Translations under genes and position numbers: made by a program
Shown here: piece by piece, positions 23,744-34,445 of the stretch
How positions within the stretch are numbered: position 1 is the first letter of the stretch
Layout: every line of letters starts with the position of its first letter
The notes under the pieces: generated by a model
Databases searched by the model: none
Told to the model about the DNA's origin: nothing
What the model saw: only the letters and a program-made list of their open reading frames with translations
Assembly (NCBI GenBank): GCA_001599595.1
Contig: BCHH01000003.1
Span: 1,536,477-1,600,476, forward strand
Source: Beverwykella pulmonaria
Lineage: Eukaryota > Ascomycota > Dothideomycetes > Pleosporales > Melanommataceae
Length of the DNA stretch: 64,000 nucleotides
Direction: 5' to 3'

Positions 23744-26070
23744 AGTGCTGAAGAAAGATGAGACGTTGATGATCAAGTAAGCGGCGGTGATAAGTGATAA
23801 TGGAGATATAAAGGTAACCCTTGAGCTACTTTATATACATTGTTGTGAACATATATCTAAGACTTTCAAATTCGGCGACTCCGTGTTCGTGTTCGCACGA
23901 CTATAAAGTCAATACCAATTTTGCGCAAATACGAGACACTGAATAAATGTCGTAAGCCTCATCATACCAATATCCTGATTGAGGCGTGGAAGCCTAGAAA
24001 GTTGCCTGTAAACATTTCAGTGTCCAACCTCATGTCTGCGGTAATGCACGTAGGATTGTGGGTCCGCAAGTAAGCTTACATTTAGCCCAAAAGGATCCGT
24101 CCTTTGCAAATGGGTATGCATTTTGGTCCGTTAATTCAGTTCAACCAAGAGTAACACCTTGTCGCATGACTACAACTGAAACCCAATCATATATCTCCTG
24201 GTATTTCTTCACTGTTTTGACTAGTTGTCAGACGCAGTGGGGGCGGAAGGAACGGGTACTTACCTTGTCTCTTACGATGCACAATCCTTGAAAACAAGCG
24301 TGCAGCAAAACCATCAGCTCAACGCAACAATAGAGCTCTCTACAGCCATTTTTAAACCTAATTCAGCTATAATTTTACGGTTTGACGATGCTGGAAACAC
24401 GTTAAAGATGCCATTTTTCAATTGCATGGGCTGCATTTCCTGTGGTTCTCGCTAATATTGCTTTTTCCAAGAATTGCGTATCATGAGAGTTCGTGTCAGA
24501 TCCATGTATTGTCTGTGGCATCCTTCTTTCCTGCGCCTAGAACAGACTAGGCATGATTTGGAACATCCAGGAACTTTAGCTATCTGGTGAGCAATGAGCG
24601 AGTGGCTCCGGTTATCTGAAACCAAACGAATAAAAGACTAAGAGATCACACTCTCCTACCCACAAATCACGGTACATAGTTCCTACAGGAGGCTCCGTAA
24701 TTATGTTTTTCTTTTGAGTAGGAACTGAGAGTTCTAGATCCCGCCGAGCAGCGGCTAGGATCCTAAAGCGGATCGCATAACTTTAGAATATTTTCTAAAA
24801 GAAGTACAGTTCTTGGCAAAGCATGTGGACCGTCAACATTAGCTTCCTCAGAAGGGAAGAGGTTAGTGATACGCATTTGTAGAATGGAAATCCATCAATA
24901 TTCGTGCATTCCAATAAGAGCGCTGCCCTGTGATTTGGCCCCCAAATCATACCACCAACCGCTGCCAACGTGCGATCCTCTTACACACTGCCCCAAATGT
25001 ATTTATAAGATGGTCAAGGGTGCTCCGTTTACTTGACGCTTAATGTGATAGCCTTGCTACAATTACTCACGATCCTTTGGGGGGTTTGACACAGCCTTAT
25101 GAGGCGTGCCCCAGACGTGGCTAGAATGCAGTACATCAGCAGAAACCCTTCAAGAATGCCTCTTGGGCATTTGGGCAGGGTTGGAGCGTCCATGTGCAGG
25201 ACAATGAGGGCTTTCGTTAGTAAGGAGCTTGAATGTAGGCGTACGATTGTATTGAGACGAGTCCTTGAGGTTGACTCAGGAACGTTGAGAAGACTATACA
25301 CTCCTATATAGTCACGTGATCCCGTCCTAGACCCGTGGCTGGCCCGTAGTCTGCCCGAAGGCCTTCCGGGGCTGGTGATGTATAATATCGTCGCAAGGAC
25401 TTTTGGTTCTACATCAGTACTCATCCCGCACTATTCATGGTACACGCGTTGGTTTTAGGCAAGATTTTGGGATTGCCGAGGTTGAAAATCATCCGCAAAA
25501 CTATGAAGGACAGACGAAATGTAAGGTCAGGTGTGATCGAGAGGGTTACAAGGATGTATCATGTGTTCTTATGTGTATAATATATGTAATATACACTATT
25601 GACATATATAGTGCTGCGGACTTGACGAGTTAGTGGCATATCCATGTGGCCGATAGTAGTCCTGGCCTTAGAGGAACAATTACAAGTGTAATAGTGGGCT
25701 TGATTGAAATAGTTCACTTGATTACAACAGGAAAGGTCAGGAAAGAGGAAATACGCCTACTTTACGCAACGGTTTGAACAGAACCATGATAACAGATGGT
25801 TTATTTCGGTCGCAGATTACCATATGTAAGATAGAGCGAGAGACAGATAGCCAATTAGAGAATAGGAGACAAGTTAATTGAAATCCATGAGTGAAGGCGA
25901 GAGCAGTCTAAATCTAGCAAGAAGAACATCTATAGAAATGCTAATTAACAGACACTTTATGTTAAAAACAGCAACAGCGTAATAAGTGTAATAACAAGTT
26001 TGGTCTGTACAATCATTAATGCAGGAATACTGTTGATAGAATCAGTTGGCTCTATTTCAGCGACACTGAG
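23744..26070. other. Repeat-rich region, no intact gene recognised
   Basis: A possible coding remnant lies on the plus strand at about 24222-24455 (SDAVGAEGTGTYLVSYDA, then AIILRFDDAGNTLK), resembling the beta-rich C-terminal end of a secreted hydrolase, but no start or catalytic part was found. Positions 25245-25390 hold another copy of repeat family C (GAGTCCTTGAGG, CTATATAGTCACGTGATCC). The rest is AT-rich with no supported feature. Confidence 0.35.
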
Positions 26071-26074
26071 ATGA

Positions 26075-26245
26075 AGAAAGAAGAGGTACAAAGAGGGATT
26101 TCCTTGAAATAGAGAGAGAGATGCCCTGGGCGCTGCGTTATGCCGTGGCTAGCCAATTCTGCAGCGCAACTATCTGGCTTGTAGCCGAGCTTAACAAGCA
26201 GCACCGTCGCATTACCCCCTCCAAAGGAGGCTCTTCTCTGAACCT
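26075..26245. repeat. Repeat family B, copy 2
   Basis: Shares GAAGAGGTACAAAGAGGGAT, GCAGCACCGTCGCATTA and CCCCCTCCAAAGGAGGCTC with the copy interrupted at 21.6-22.0 kb. This copy has no LTR inserted, so it shows the pre-insertion structure. Confidence 0.55.
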
Positions 26246-27865
26246 TGATTTCGTACCTTCTCGTCCTTAATCTTTACACTTTCTTACTGTTAAGAATTTT
26301 TTATTATGGCGTGCTTGACCGCATGACATGTGTGCTATTGCTTTTCTGATAGAGCTGAATTAGTAGACTTGTTAATACTCCCTCACGAATTATACTACAG
26401 TGTCTTGAGATTCAGAGGCTTGTTGAGCAAGAATGGGTAAACACTAGAGTGGTATAAATAATGTTGTACAGAATACAGAGCGTCTTTGTTATCTTTTTAT
26501 TCTAAACACGTTAATCTGTTCAAAATTTGTAAGGTTTTAGCTTTACCAGAATGATTATAACCAATGATGTTAGCCAAAACGGCTACTTCGTGACGTTTTG
26601 GATCAGTGCTGTTCTATCTCTCACGCATCATCATCAGGGAAGTAGGTGTTTATCTTGTTTGTAACGCTTGATTTGGGGGCGTAAGCTCAGGGGCAGCTCC
26701 CGTAGTTGAGTCTCGTGTGAGAACTCTCATGGCCCAGTCACGTGCGAGCGATGAGATACCCTCCGAGGGTACTCAGGGGCCTACAGATATTGGAGAGTAC
26801 GTAGTACGTAGTACTCTGAGTGGGAGCTGGCCACCCGGCTTCGGACTATATACGGAAAAGCAAAGAATCAAAATAAATGCAAAAAACAACGCAAGTGGTT
26901 TGGGTTCGTGTCGAACTTGTTGGGATGGTGGGTGGTGATAGAAATCGAGCCATATTAGCCTATTGAGCGTACAATGAGGCTGTTGATGATGGCTGAGGAG
27001 AGATGGACAAGGTGGAGGAGAAGGACGAGGAAGTTCTGCCCTGAGGCACCAAGGCCCGTGTCGGGACTTGGCATCAACCACGTGATATAGAAACAACAAT
27101 TATATATGCTCGCTGTCACTGAATTGCTAGTAATAACCAGCTCCTTCCATTCTGTTGCTTCTCCATATATAAAGTTAAAGTGTTTGACAAGAGAGTAACC
27201 AGGGCAAAGTTTGACTGTGAATTTGTCTTTAATCAGCGGTTCAAGGGGCCCTTGGTTTTAATAAAAGAGGCAAGGAGTTGATCGCTTTCGATTTGATAAG
27301 GCGCTGCTTTGTGTCGCTCTGAAGGCGGCAAGATAAATAATCGCCCTCATGGCGAGCAAAGAAGTAATCTGAGAATATGAATTACCAAAGCAATTTTGGA
27401 TGAAGATGGGTTGATTGAATGTCAGGCAGTAAAGAGCAGTAGGAAAGCTTCCTCAATCTTTATACCACCTTTAGCTCTGATTAAATGGCGACAGCACACT
27501 ACGTTCCAGGTTTTAGACCATAAGTATGGCGAGTTGAGGCACTGCTGTTTACTTTCGACCTGTGTCTCAGCATCATTTGCTCGAGCAAATATGTGCCCTC
27601 CAACGGGGCGAGGGTGAGGACTTTTGGAGAGAAGAGTCTGAGTCACAGAGCATCTTAATAACTGCAACAGCTGTGTGATATTAGGCAAGAGACTACCAAG
27701 CAACCAGATTTGGAGACAAGCGCGACGAAACATTCCCTATTTCACAATTGCAAGCTACTAAGGGAATAGTCAACGTATAGCAAGGCCAAAAGACCAGCGA
27801 GGTATTCGTATATGAAGTGATAAAGTTGGCAGGCCGGAATTTGCAATACAAAATATTTAGATATA

Positions 27866-29717
27866 ACGTGTTTCACCACCGAGCGAGCCACACCACCGAG
27901 CGAGCCACCCCACCAAAATCTAACAGAACAAATCACAATATATTAACAACCACAAATCGCACAGTAGTGTAGACTATATTATTCAGTATTAGGAGAAGCA
28001 GAAGCAACCTCTCTACATGTCCGCATATTGTGCCCTAGCTTGCTGCAGCGCCCACAGCGCCTTTGTTGCGGCGCTGCACCTGCTGCGTGACTACCCCTCA
28101 AAGACTCTCCACCTATTTCCTGCCCACTACTACCCTTATTAGCAGCTAACTGGGCTCCTTTCTCTATTGTTAATGTTCCCTAAGTCTGTATATACTTCTG
28201 TTTACACCGTTTGCGCCTTGTTTGGGCCTTAATTGTCTTGCGAAGCTGAGCAATCTCATCTACTATTAGTTTGTGTCTGTGGGCTGTTGCCAGCGCCCCT
28301 TTCTTAAGCTTCTAGAGTAACTTAACAATAGAGGTTGGCGATAAGTTAGTGTGCAATCTAATCTTATTACAAATTAGAGTAGATTGAGCCTTAAATTCGC
28401 GCACATTGCTTAGTGTTTTCAACTCCTAGTTAGTAGGGTCCTTAGGTGGCTGATTAGGTGTATGCAGGCGCACGTCAAGCCTTAATAATACAACATCTAG
28501 ATTGTATAGAACAAGCCTAGCGCCTCTAAAGGCTCCTTTAATAGTCCCTTTAGTAAACGTCTTTGTATAGGCTGTTTTAAACGCTTAGAGGAAGTCTATT
28601 TTAGCAATATAGGTGACAGAGCGACGCGCCAAGGCTATAATCTTAGCACTGTATGCGCGCTTTAACAGCGAGAAGCAACCAACGTCAAGAGGTTGTAGTA
28701 GGTGCAATAAGTGTAAGGGCATACACATAGTAATAATCTTGTGTTAAATACAGATATCCTTAAATTTGGTGGACTGGTAACTCTTGTGGCCGTCAATAAT
28801 TAGCAGCCTGTACGCTCCTGTAGTACGCTCCTTTGTATGCGCGTTAAAGTGCTCCAACTACTTAACTCTAAGGTTATTGTTTGTCTAGCTGTTATTACTA
28901 ACAGTAATAACCTAGTTGTGAGGTATAGTCTTGTCCTTGTACTACGTAGAGATGTAGACTTTGCCTGCGTATATAATAAAGNGCGGGAGAGCCNACCNAG
29001 CAGCGCATATACTCCNAATAACAGTAACCNACTTGNNATTGCCTAGCTNAACTAGCTTAGGCTTCTCTCTTCTTTCTAAACTTGTAATTACAAGTTGGGA
29101 TCCTATAACACCTATTATAAAGCTAGACTTGTCAAAGTTGTAGGTGTCTTTGTCTAGTATGCCGTACTTTGCTTTAATATTAGCTACAGCCTAGAACTAC
29201 GTGTTGATAGCTATAGGATCTTCTTGTTTCTTCCTCTAGTTATTGTATGACTGAGTCCAACGCGTCTAGAGCTCCTCCTGTTGTTTAATGAAGTGGTCTG
29301 GCTAGTAAATGCCAACTGGCTTTAGCCCTTGGTGGGCGCGCAAGTTATTGGCCATATCTCATAGTAGGCTCTTTAATGGAGGGAACCCTCTTGAATCAAG
29401 GTTGAGTATATACTCTACTATAGTCTGCTCTTCAAGTAGCGTAAGGTTTAGGCTGTTGGGCGCGCAATCGCGTCGTGAGGGTCGTCCGCGGCTTTGATGG
29501 CTGAGGGTCGTCCGAGGCACCGCATAGGCGCGCGCAGCAGCTCGTTGGGATAATGGCGCGTCAGATGTCGTAGCTTGGATAGCAATAATAATCCTGGCTT
29601 CGTTTGAAGTTGATACAACGAGTGGTGGTTGTGCCATTGTATTTTTTCGGTCGCTCACAGTAGATTTTGGTGGGGTGGCTCGCTCGGTGGTGTGGCTCGC
29701 TCGGTGGTGAAACACGT
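27866..29717 (-). mobile_element. Complete but dead Fot/pogo-type DNA transposon with long terminal inverted repeats and TA duplication
   Basis: The first and last roughly 55 bp are inverted copies of each other: the left end starts ACGTGTTTCACCACCGAGCG and the right end finishes CGCTCGGTGGTGAAACACGT. Inside each end a short block (CACCGAGCGAGCCACACCAC, and its complement) is present twice. The element is bounded by TA on both sides (27864-27865 and 29718-29719), the usual Tc1/mariner/pogo target duplication. Total length is 1852 bp, which fits the Fot family. Scattered ambiguous bases (N) lie at 28982-29049. Confidence 0.9.
27979..29637 (-). pseudogene. Fot/pogo transposase pseudogene inside the 27.9-29.7 kb element
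   Basis: The start (MAQPPLVVSTSNEARI) and N-terminal DNA-binding part (QRAAARAYAVPRTTLSHQSRGR, then LLEEQTIVEYILNLDSRGFPP) are intact to about 29359. After that the frame is broken by many stops. The C-terminus can still be read as a zinc knuckle (RRCGRCSKLGHNMRTC) before a stop at 27979, a tail common in this transposase family. The stops lie mostly in TA-rich codons (CAG/CAA to TAG/TAA, TGG to TAG), consistent with RIP. No active protein is expected. Confidence 0.85.
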
Positions 29718-29817
29718 TATTTCTTAAGAAGAGAGAGGTCGGGATCGATAATGATGTTTCCTCTAGTGGGTGTATAAAATCGCTTAGTCCTAAAATATTC
29801 GCGATAAATACTTATTA

Positions 29818-30241
29818 TTACTTCTTAAGATGTTCAGGCTTTGGCAGATTCTCAGTGGAACAGTAAACCTCCTTCACACTAGTATCTGTCCTGCTGTGAA
29901 CCAAGGCCTCATCTGGGGCCCCATTATAGATGTATCCCACTACTTCCGGAAACACACGGTCCAGAATGCCCATGAGATAATCATTCATACCCCTCCCAAT
30001 ATTGTAACAGTGGTCTTCGAAAGAGTAGCCTGGAGAAAGTTCGACCATGTAATGTCCCTTTTTGATATTGCTGCATGATCCATCGCCAATGTCGCAGCGG
30101 GGCTTGGTAGGTCCTCCTGGAAACTTCTAGGCATGTCATAGCTAGTTGCTGATGAGGATTCGTGGAAGAGGATATTGATGCCGTTGTAATGACCGCGCCT
30201 AAGCAAAGCGCTATTAAGTGAAGCTGAAGTAGGAAGAACAT
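29818..30241 (-). CDS. Putative small secreted cysteine-containing protein
   Basis: The exon 30126-29818 reads openly for 102 codons, with RCDIGDGSCSNIKKGHYMVE, then FEDHCYNIGRGMNDYLMGIL, then KEVYCSTENLPKPEHLKK. A candidate first exon, 30241-30194, encodes MFFLLQLHLIALCLGA, a signal-peptide-like sequence, and joins in phase 0 across a 67-nt intron ending CCTAG. This gives 118 residues with four Cys in the mature part. I do not recognise the family. The gene is 100 bp from the Fot-type element, a common setting for fungal effector candidates. The first exon is the weak part of the model: other frames also give plausible starts (30292 and 30296). Confidence 0.5.
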
Positions 30242-30299
30242 GCCCACCACGATCAAATTTTCGTTGAGCAATAGCATGTAAGAATGTGGCAAACATGAA

Positions 30300-31129
30300 A
30301 CCGCGTGAAAAGTATATCCGGATGTACTACCCGAGTGCTAGATGATATGTCGTGCTGTGGGGGTAACCGGTCGTATGCGGTGTAGTTGAAAGGTTGATGG
30401 CTGTGGTACGCCATAACTTATTTCACGCTTTGCTCGAGTGGCATTGCGTCTTACCTCGGAGGCTCATCCCAAAAAGAAGAACAACTACAATACACGAGCC
30501 AAGGCGCGGGTCTCTAGGCAGCTTTGTTTCTACGCACACTTAATAAAACAACTCTGCGCGCTTGATTAACTACTGTTCGCGAGCGTTTGTTCAGAGAATC
30601 AGCGCCTGAGATCTCTAGTTTTAACATGCACAGAATTTGAGGAATACTTGGTAGATGATTGAACTTTACGGCGGATTTAAAGCAGGTGAGGGGTCAAAAC
30701 TAAATCCGCGTGGGAAACATTGACAAGGAACAAAGTGATCAGGTGAGTTAGGGGTTAATAGGTTCGATTCATAGATCAATAAGAGGGAGAGATGAATCTT
30801 CCAGAATAACCAGGAGGTTTGGAGAGACTATATACGCGGTGCGTCGCGTGGCGTGATGAGTAAGCACACTGCCCGATAGCCCTCTGAGGGCAAGCACAGC
30901 TCCAAGCCTTACTTTCGCTTAATACGCCTTTCTCCCAAGTTTGGGGGCCCGATAGTCGCGAGAGGATGTTTCGAGAACCCGGAGGCGAATGCCGGGGACC
31001 TTGATATTGATGGTTATTCTATACTGAAGATGTTGTTTATTTAGACTCGAAGACGGAGCTCGTGTTTGTACATTTTATCATATGAAGCTCTTTACTCGCT
31101 AAAATCGCAATAAACTCACCCTAACGTCG
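30300..31129. other. Intergenic region with repeat family C, copy 3
   Basis: Positions 30745-30910 carry the family C phrases (GGAGGTTTGGAGAGACTATA, GCGTGATGAGTAAGCACACT, GCCCGATAGCCCTCTGAGGG). No gene was recognised in the remainder. Confidence 0.4.
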
Positions 31130-31393
31130 GCAGGAAATCATAAAAACCTGCAATTCCAAAACCCACCTCCTGAACTCGAAGCCGTCCTTCTCTCCCACCC
31201 CTCTATTATCGGCGCAGTCGTCATTGGAGTCCCGGAGGCCGCCTCATCCTACGACGGCGTGCTTCTGCGCGCATATGTAATACAACGACCAGGCTCTACA
31301 AAGCTCTCTGATGACAATGTCACCAAGCATGCTGCTGAAAAGCTTTCAAATTCCAAGAAATTGGATGACGATGTCAAGTTGACGTTGGATTAA
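31130..31393 (+). pseudogene. C-terminal remnant of an adenylate-forming (4-coumarate-CoA-ligase-like) enzyme
   Basis: The readable peptide NPPPELEAVLLSHPSIIGAVV followed by GVPEAASSYDGVLLRAYVI is the C-terminal-domain hinge region of ANL-superfamily ligases (pattern VPPAELEAVLLxHPxIxDAAVIGVPD). Just before it GAAATCATAAAA reads Glu-Ile-Ile-Lys, the conserved start of that region, but in a different frame, so a frameshift separates the two. The expected final catalytic Lys segment (PRTxSGKI) is absent: the frame ends DDDVKLTLD then stop. No N-terminal domain is present upstream. It is a pseudogene fragment. Confidence 0.7.
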
Positions 31394-31740
31394 CTCAATA
31401 CATTAACTATTACTGAGAGAGACATGCACAAACCCATATGGGCATCTCTTGGTTTCTACGTTGGTCAGAACTAGAGCGGGAATTTGCAATGTTGAAAGAA
31501 GATTGGAGCTTGGACTCGATATACCGATTGTTGTTAGAAACGTCTTGAATCTGATAATAAGAACAGCCTCACCTCTCTTTCTAATAAAACCCAACCAACT
31601 ATCGTTGCATGTTACACAAAGGACGAAGTTTCTCATAGAGAAATCGCAAGTAAAGGAATGAGTATCTATTATACTGCACAACTTAGTGCTGTTTATGAAC
31701 ACTATTTTCCCTTGGCCTTATTCTTTTTGCCATTCCTTCT

Positions 31741-33814
31741 CTACTTTCTATTCTTCAACCCTGCATCCGGCTGGTCAACAACATTCCTACTAGCATACGC
31801 ATTCCATTGCACACACGTATTTTCCACGGTGTCCGGAATATCTAAATCCTGGACATCATCCGGCCTCTCTAAAACATTAATATAAAACCCTAAACTAAGG
31901 TGCGAGAAAATATGGCAATGAAATGCCCACACGCCCGGATTATCCTGTAGCCACTCAATCACCGCATACCCGGGCCTATTTTCTGCATCCATGGGCAACA
32001 ACTGGTGCGTATCGCGTCGAATCGGATTACCCGCATTCACAATCTTTCCATCCCAGTCTCCATGACCTTCAGCTAGAACCCAGAAGTCGTGGCCGTGCAA
32101 ATGCATCGGGTGTGGGGAGATATGGTAGTTGCGCATCAGCATGCGGATTGAGCTGTTGGAGCCGAAGTTCCAGACATTCCATTCTGGGACGCTGAAGTAT
32201 TCGGTATCGTTGTTGACGGCGGAAAGGAGAGCTAAATTCATATCGGCGCGGAAGGTCACGTTGTTCATGTACCATTGGAGGAATCCTGTTTGGTTGAAAC
32301 CAAGGGTGATATCGAGGTCCTTCCGGGTTGCCGGGTTTGCGGGAGGCGTGATGGGGTACAGGGGGACAGTGCTTGCGAGAGGGTCGGTGCCACAGCCAGT
32401 AGCTGTGTACGGTGTTGCACTTGTATTTGGAGCTTTGGTTACATCGGCATTCTCGTAGTAGATTTGTGCGAGAGCGTGTGGTTGGGATGGGGCGGCGCAG
32501 ACGGCATCGATATCGGACCGCATCCAGTAGCTAGAAGTCGGTTTGCCGATACCCTTGACGAGGATATTGGCACGTTGACCTGGGGAGAGGCTGATCTTGT
32601 TTGTGGTGAACGGTTTGATGGGGACGAAGTCGAGCTCTATGACCTGAAAGCTGTGGCCGTCAATTGTGAAGTGCTGGAGACCTTCGGCAGAGGTGTTGAT
32701 TAAGCGGAGGAGATGCGTTTTTCCAGACTTGAAACGGAACTTGGAGTAGCCAGCATTGGGTGTACAGGTTCGGTTGGTCTTGGAGCAGTTAAACTGCCTG
32801 TGAGTGGCTTAGCTTTGGTGCAAAAGGGTTAGAATGATGTGATTACCCTTTTCCGTTGATTAAATTATCATCACTAAAGATTAGGTTTAGTGGAACACTC
32901 AAATATCCTTGAAGTAACTCGCGGTAGTCGATAAAGTAGTGATCACTCTATAGGGGATTAGTATGAACAGTTCGCATACTGCTCTGCCAGGTCGTTCTGA
33001 CTCACCAACATGATAGGTCCGAGGTCATAATTGTATGTCACACCAGCTGGAATGGGCCTATCGCAGTCAGTTTCATACTTCCTTTCCCTTATTTTGCATA
33101 ACCCAGGCACCATAGTATATGGGGTTTGCCAGATCTTACCCATGAATTATCATCGCGCCATGCAATCCACCTGCAGTCTGAGCAGCATAATGGGAATGCC
33201 ACCAACTTGTACCTGGACGATCTGCCTTAAATGTATACGTAAAGCTCTGCCCTGGCGCAATTGGGCATTGTGTCACTGACGGCACTCCGTCCATCCACGG
33301 TGTTTCATGCTGCAGAAGGCCATGCCAATGCAAACTTGTTCCCGCTTCCGGGCCCTGAATCTTGTTGTTCACCGTGATTTGGAATGTATCACCTGGAACA
33401 ATTGATTAACGTCTATTCCCCTCAGGGCATTGTGATGTGCATACCCCAATTCGCTTCAATGGTCGGCCCCGGAAACGCGCCATTGACAAGAATAAGCGAT
33501 GCGTTCACGCCATCTGGAGCTAGAGAACCCCGCGAGATATCGAAGTTGTATTTCCTTAGTTTGCCTGTTTTTGGTGAGTCCTTATAGACGTTGGTTCCCT
33601 CGAGGGTCTTGTCTCCCCAGGATGATCCAGGTAATGCTGATAGCACTGGAGCGTCGAAGGTTCCGAGCAACGAGTTTCCTACGATAGTATTTAGTCTTGG
33701 TCAGATTTTCTATTAGGAAGACTACGAAGGTATACCATTGGTTTCCGTCTGGTCAAGCCCCGCAGCATTCACAAGCCCTATGGCTCCAATTAAGCTCTTG
33801 ATTAAGTTTTTCAT
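31741..33814 (-). CDS. Laccase-like multicopper oxidase, secreted
   Basis: Six exons close in frame: 33814-33736, 33678-33445, 33392-33140, 33057-33006, 32947-32847 and 32797-31741, giving 591 residues. A signal peptide ([19 protein letters not shown]) is present. All four copper-binding motifs are seen: [24 protein letters not shown] and [12 protein letters not shown]. The residue ten after the T1 Cys is Phe, a position linked in known laccases to higher redox potential. The C-terminus ends DAGLKNRK, similar to the DSG(L/I/V) tail of ascomycete laccases, with four extra residues. Laccase-type enzymes oxidise phenols with O2; here the substrate is unknown. It lies tail-on to an adenylation relic and 630 bp from a P450 on the same strand. 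Confidence 0.92.
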
Positions 33815-34445
33815 CTTCGCTCCGACTCCCTGGGCCTCGAAACAAGAGCAATGCTAAGGAAGAGAAGCGGAGAAAGAAAATAGAAAGTCAAAAAGACAAG
33901 ACACCCTGGCTATATGCATCCAGCCTCGCTCAATCTGACCTCAATGACGGGAAAATTCTCAAAGATACCCCCTGCCTGGCACGTTTTTCATGCACAAGAG
34001 AACGTGGGCGTAGGCCGAGTCGGTAGATTGAGGCGTGATGGAAATGCATCCACAGGTCTCTAGAAGGTCTGATTGCGGCCTGACTAGAATGCAATATCCA
34101 TCTGGTCTGACATGCATGCATGACCTGTGCTCGCTTGACAGCCCAAGAAAGGATGGTACGCACGTTTAGCCAATGAAATTAAGGACAAGACTTCGGAGTC
34201 CGAGGTGATATAGTCGGATAAGTGGGTCAATACGATGAACGCGATTAAGCGAGTGCCATTTGAACAACCTTAGTCGTCACATGCAACCTGGGACGAACCG
34301 ATATTGTGGAGCATTGGAAGTTGATTTGGGGTTTCCACGTGGGAAATACGATGCGGCTAGCTAGTTTATAGCAAGTACGAACAAGAGGGTTGTTGTGCTG
34401 AACAGCTTCAAGGGTTGAACAGTTTCATACCCCACAAAGAGGATT
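33815..34445. other. Intergenic region between P450 and multicopper oxidase
   Basis: This is the 3' flank of the P450 at 34446 and the promoter side of the multicopper oxidase. No gene is supported. A pyrimidine-rich tract precedes the oxidase start on its own strand (33830-33900), as is common upstream of fungal start codons. Confidence 0.35.

Noticed and set aside
24058..24455. Secreted hydrolase gene at 24.0-24.5 kb
   Set aside because: Only a short C-terminal-like fragment is readable; the start, signal peptide and catalytic region could not be found.
25029..25424. Minus-strand 131-codon frame
   Set aside because: Overlaps a copy of repeat family C and shows no protein motif.
21600..31000. 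CRISPR array, rRNA or tRNA genes in the repeat-rich block
   Set aside because: The repeats are dispersed LTR-like and transposon sequences without regular spacers, and I found no convincing tRNA cloverleaf or rRNA sequence.
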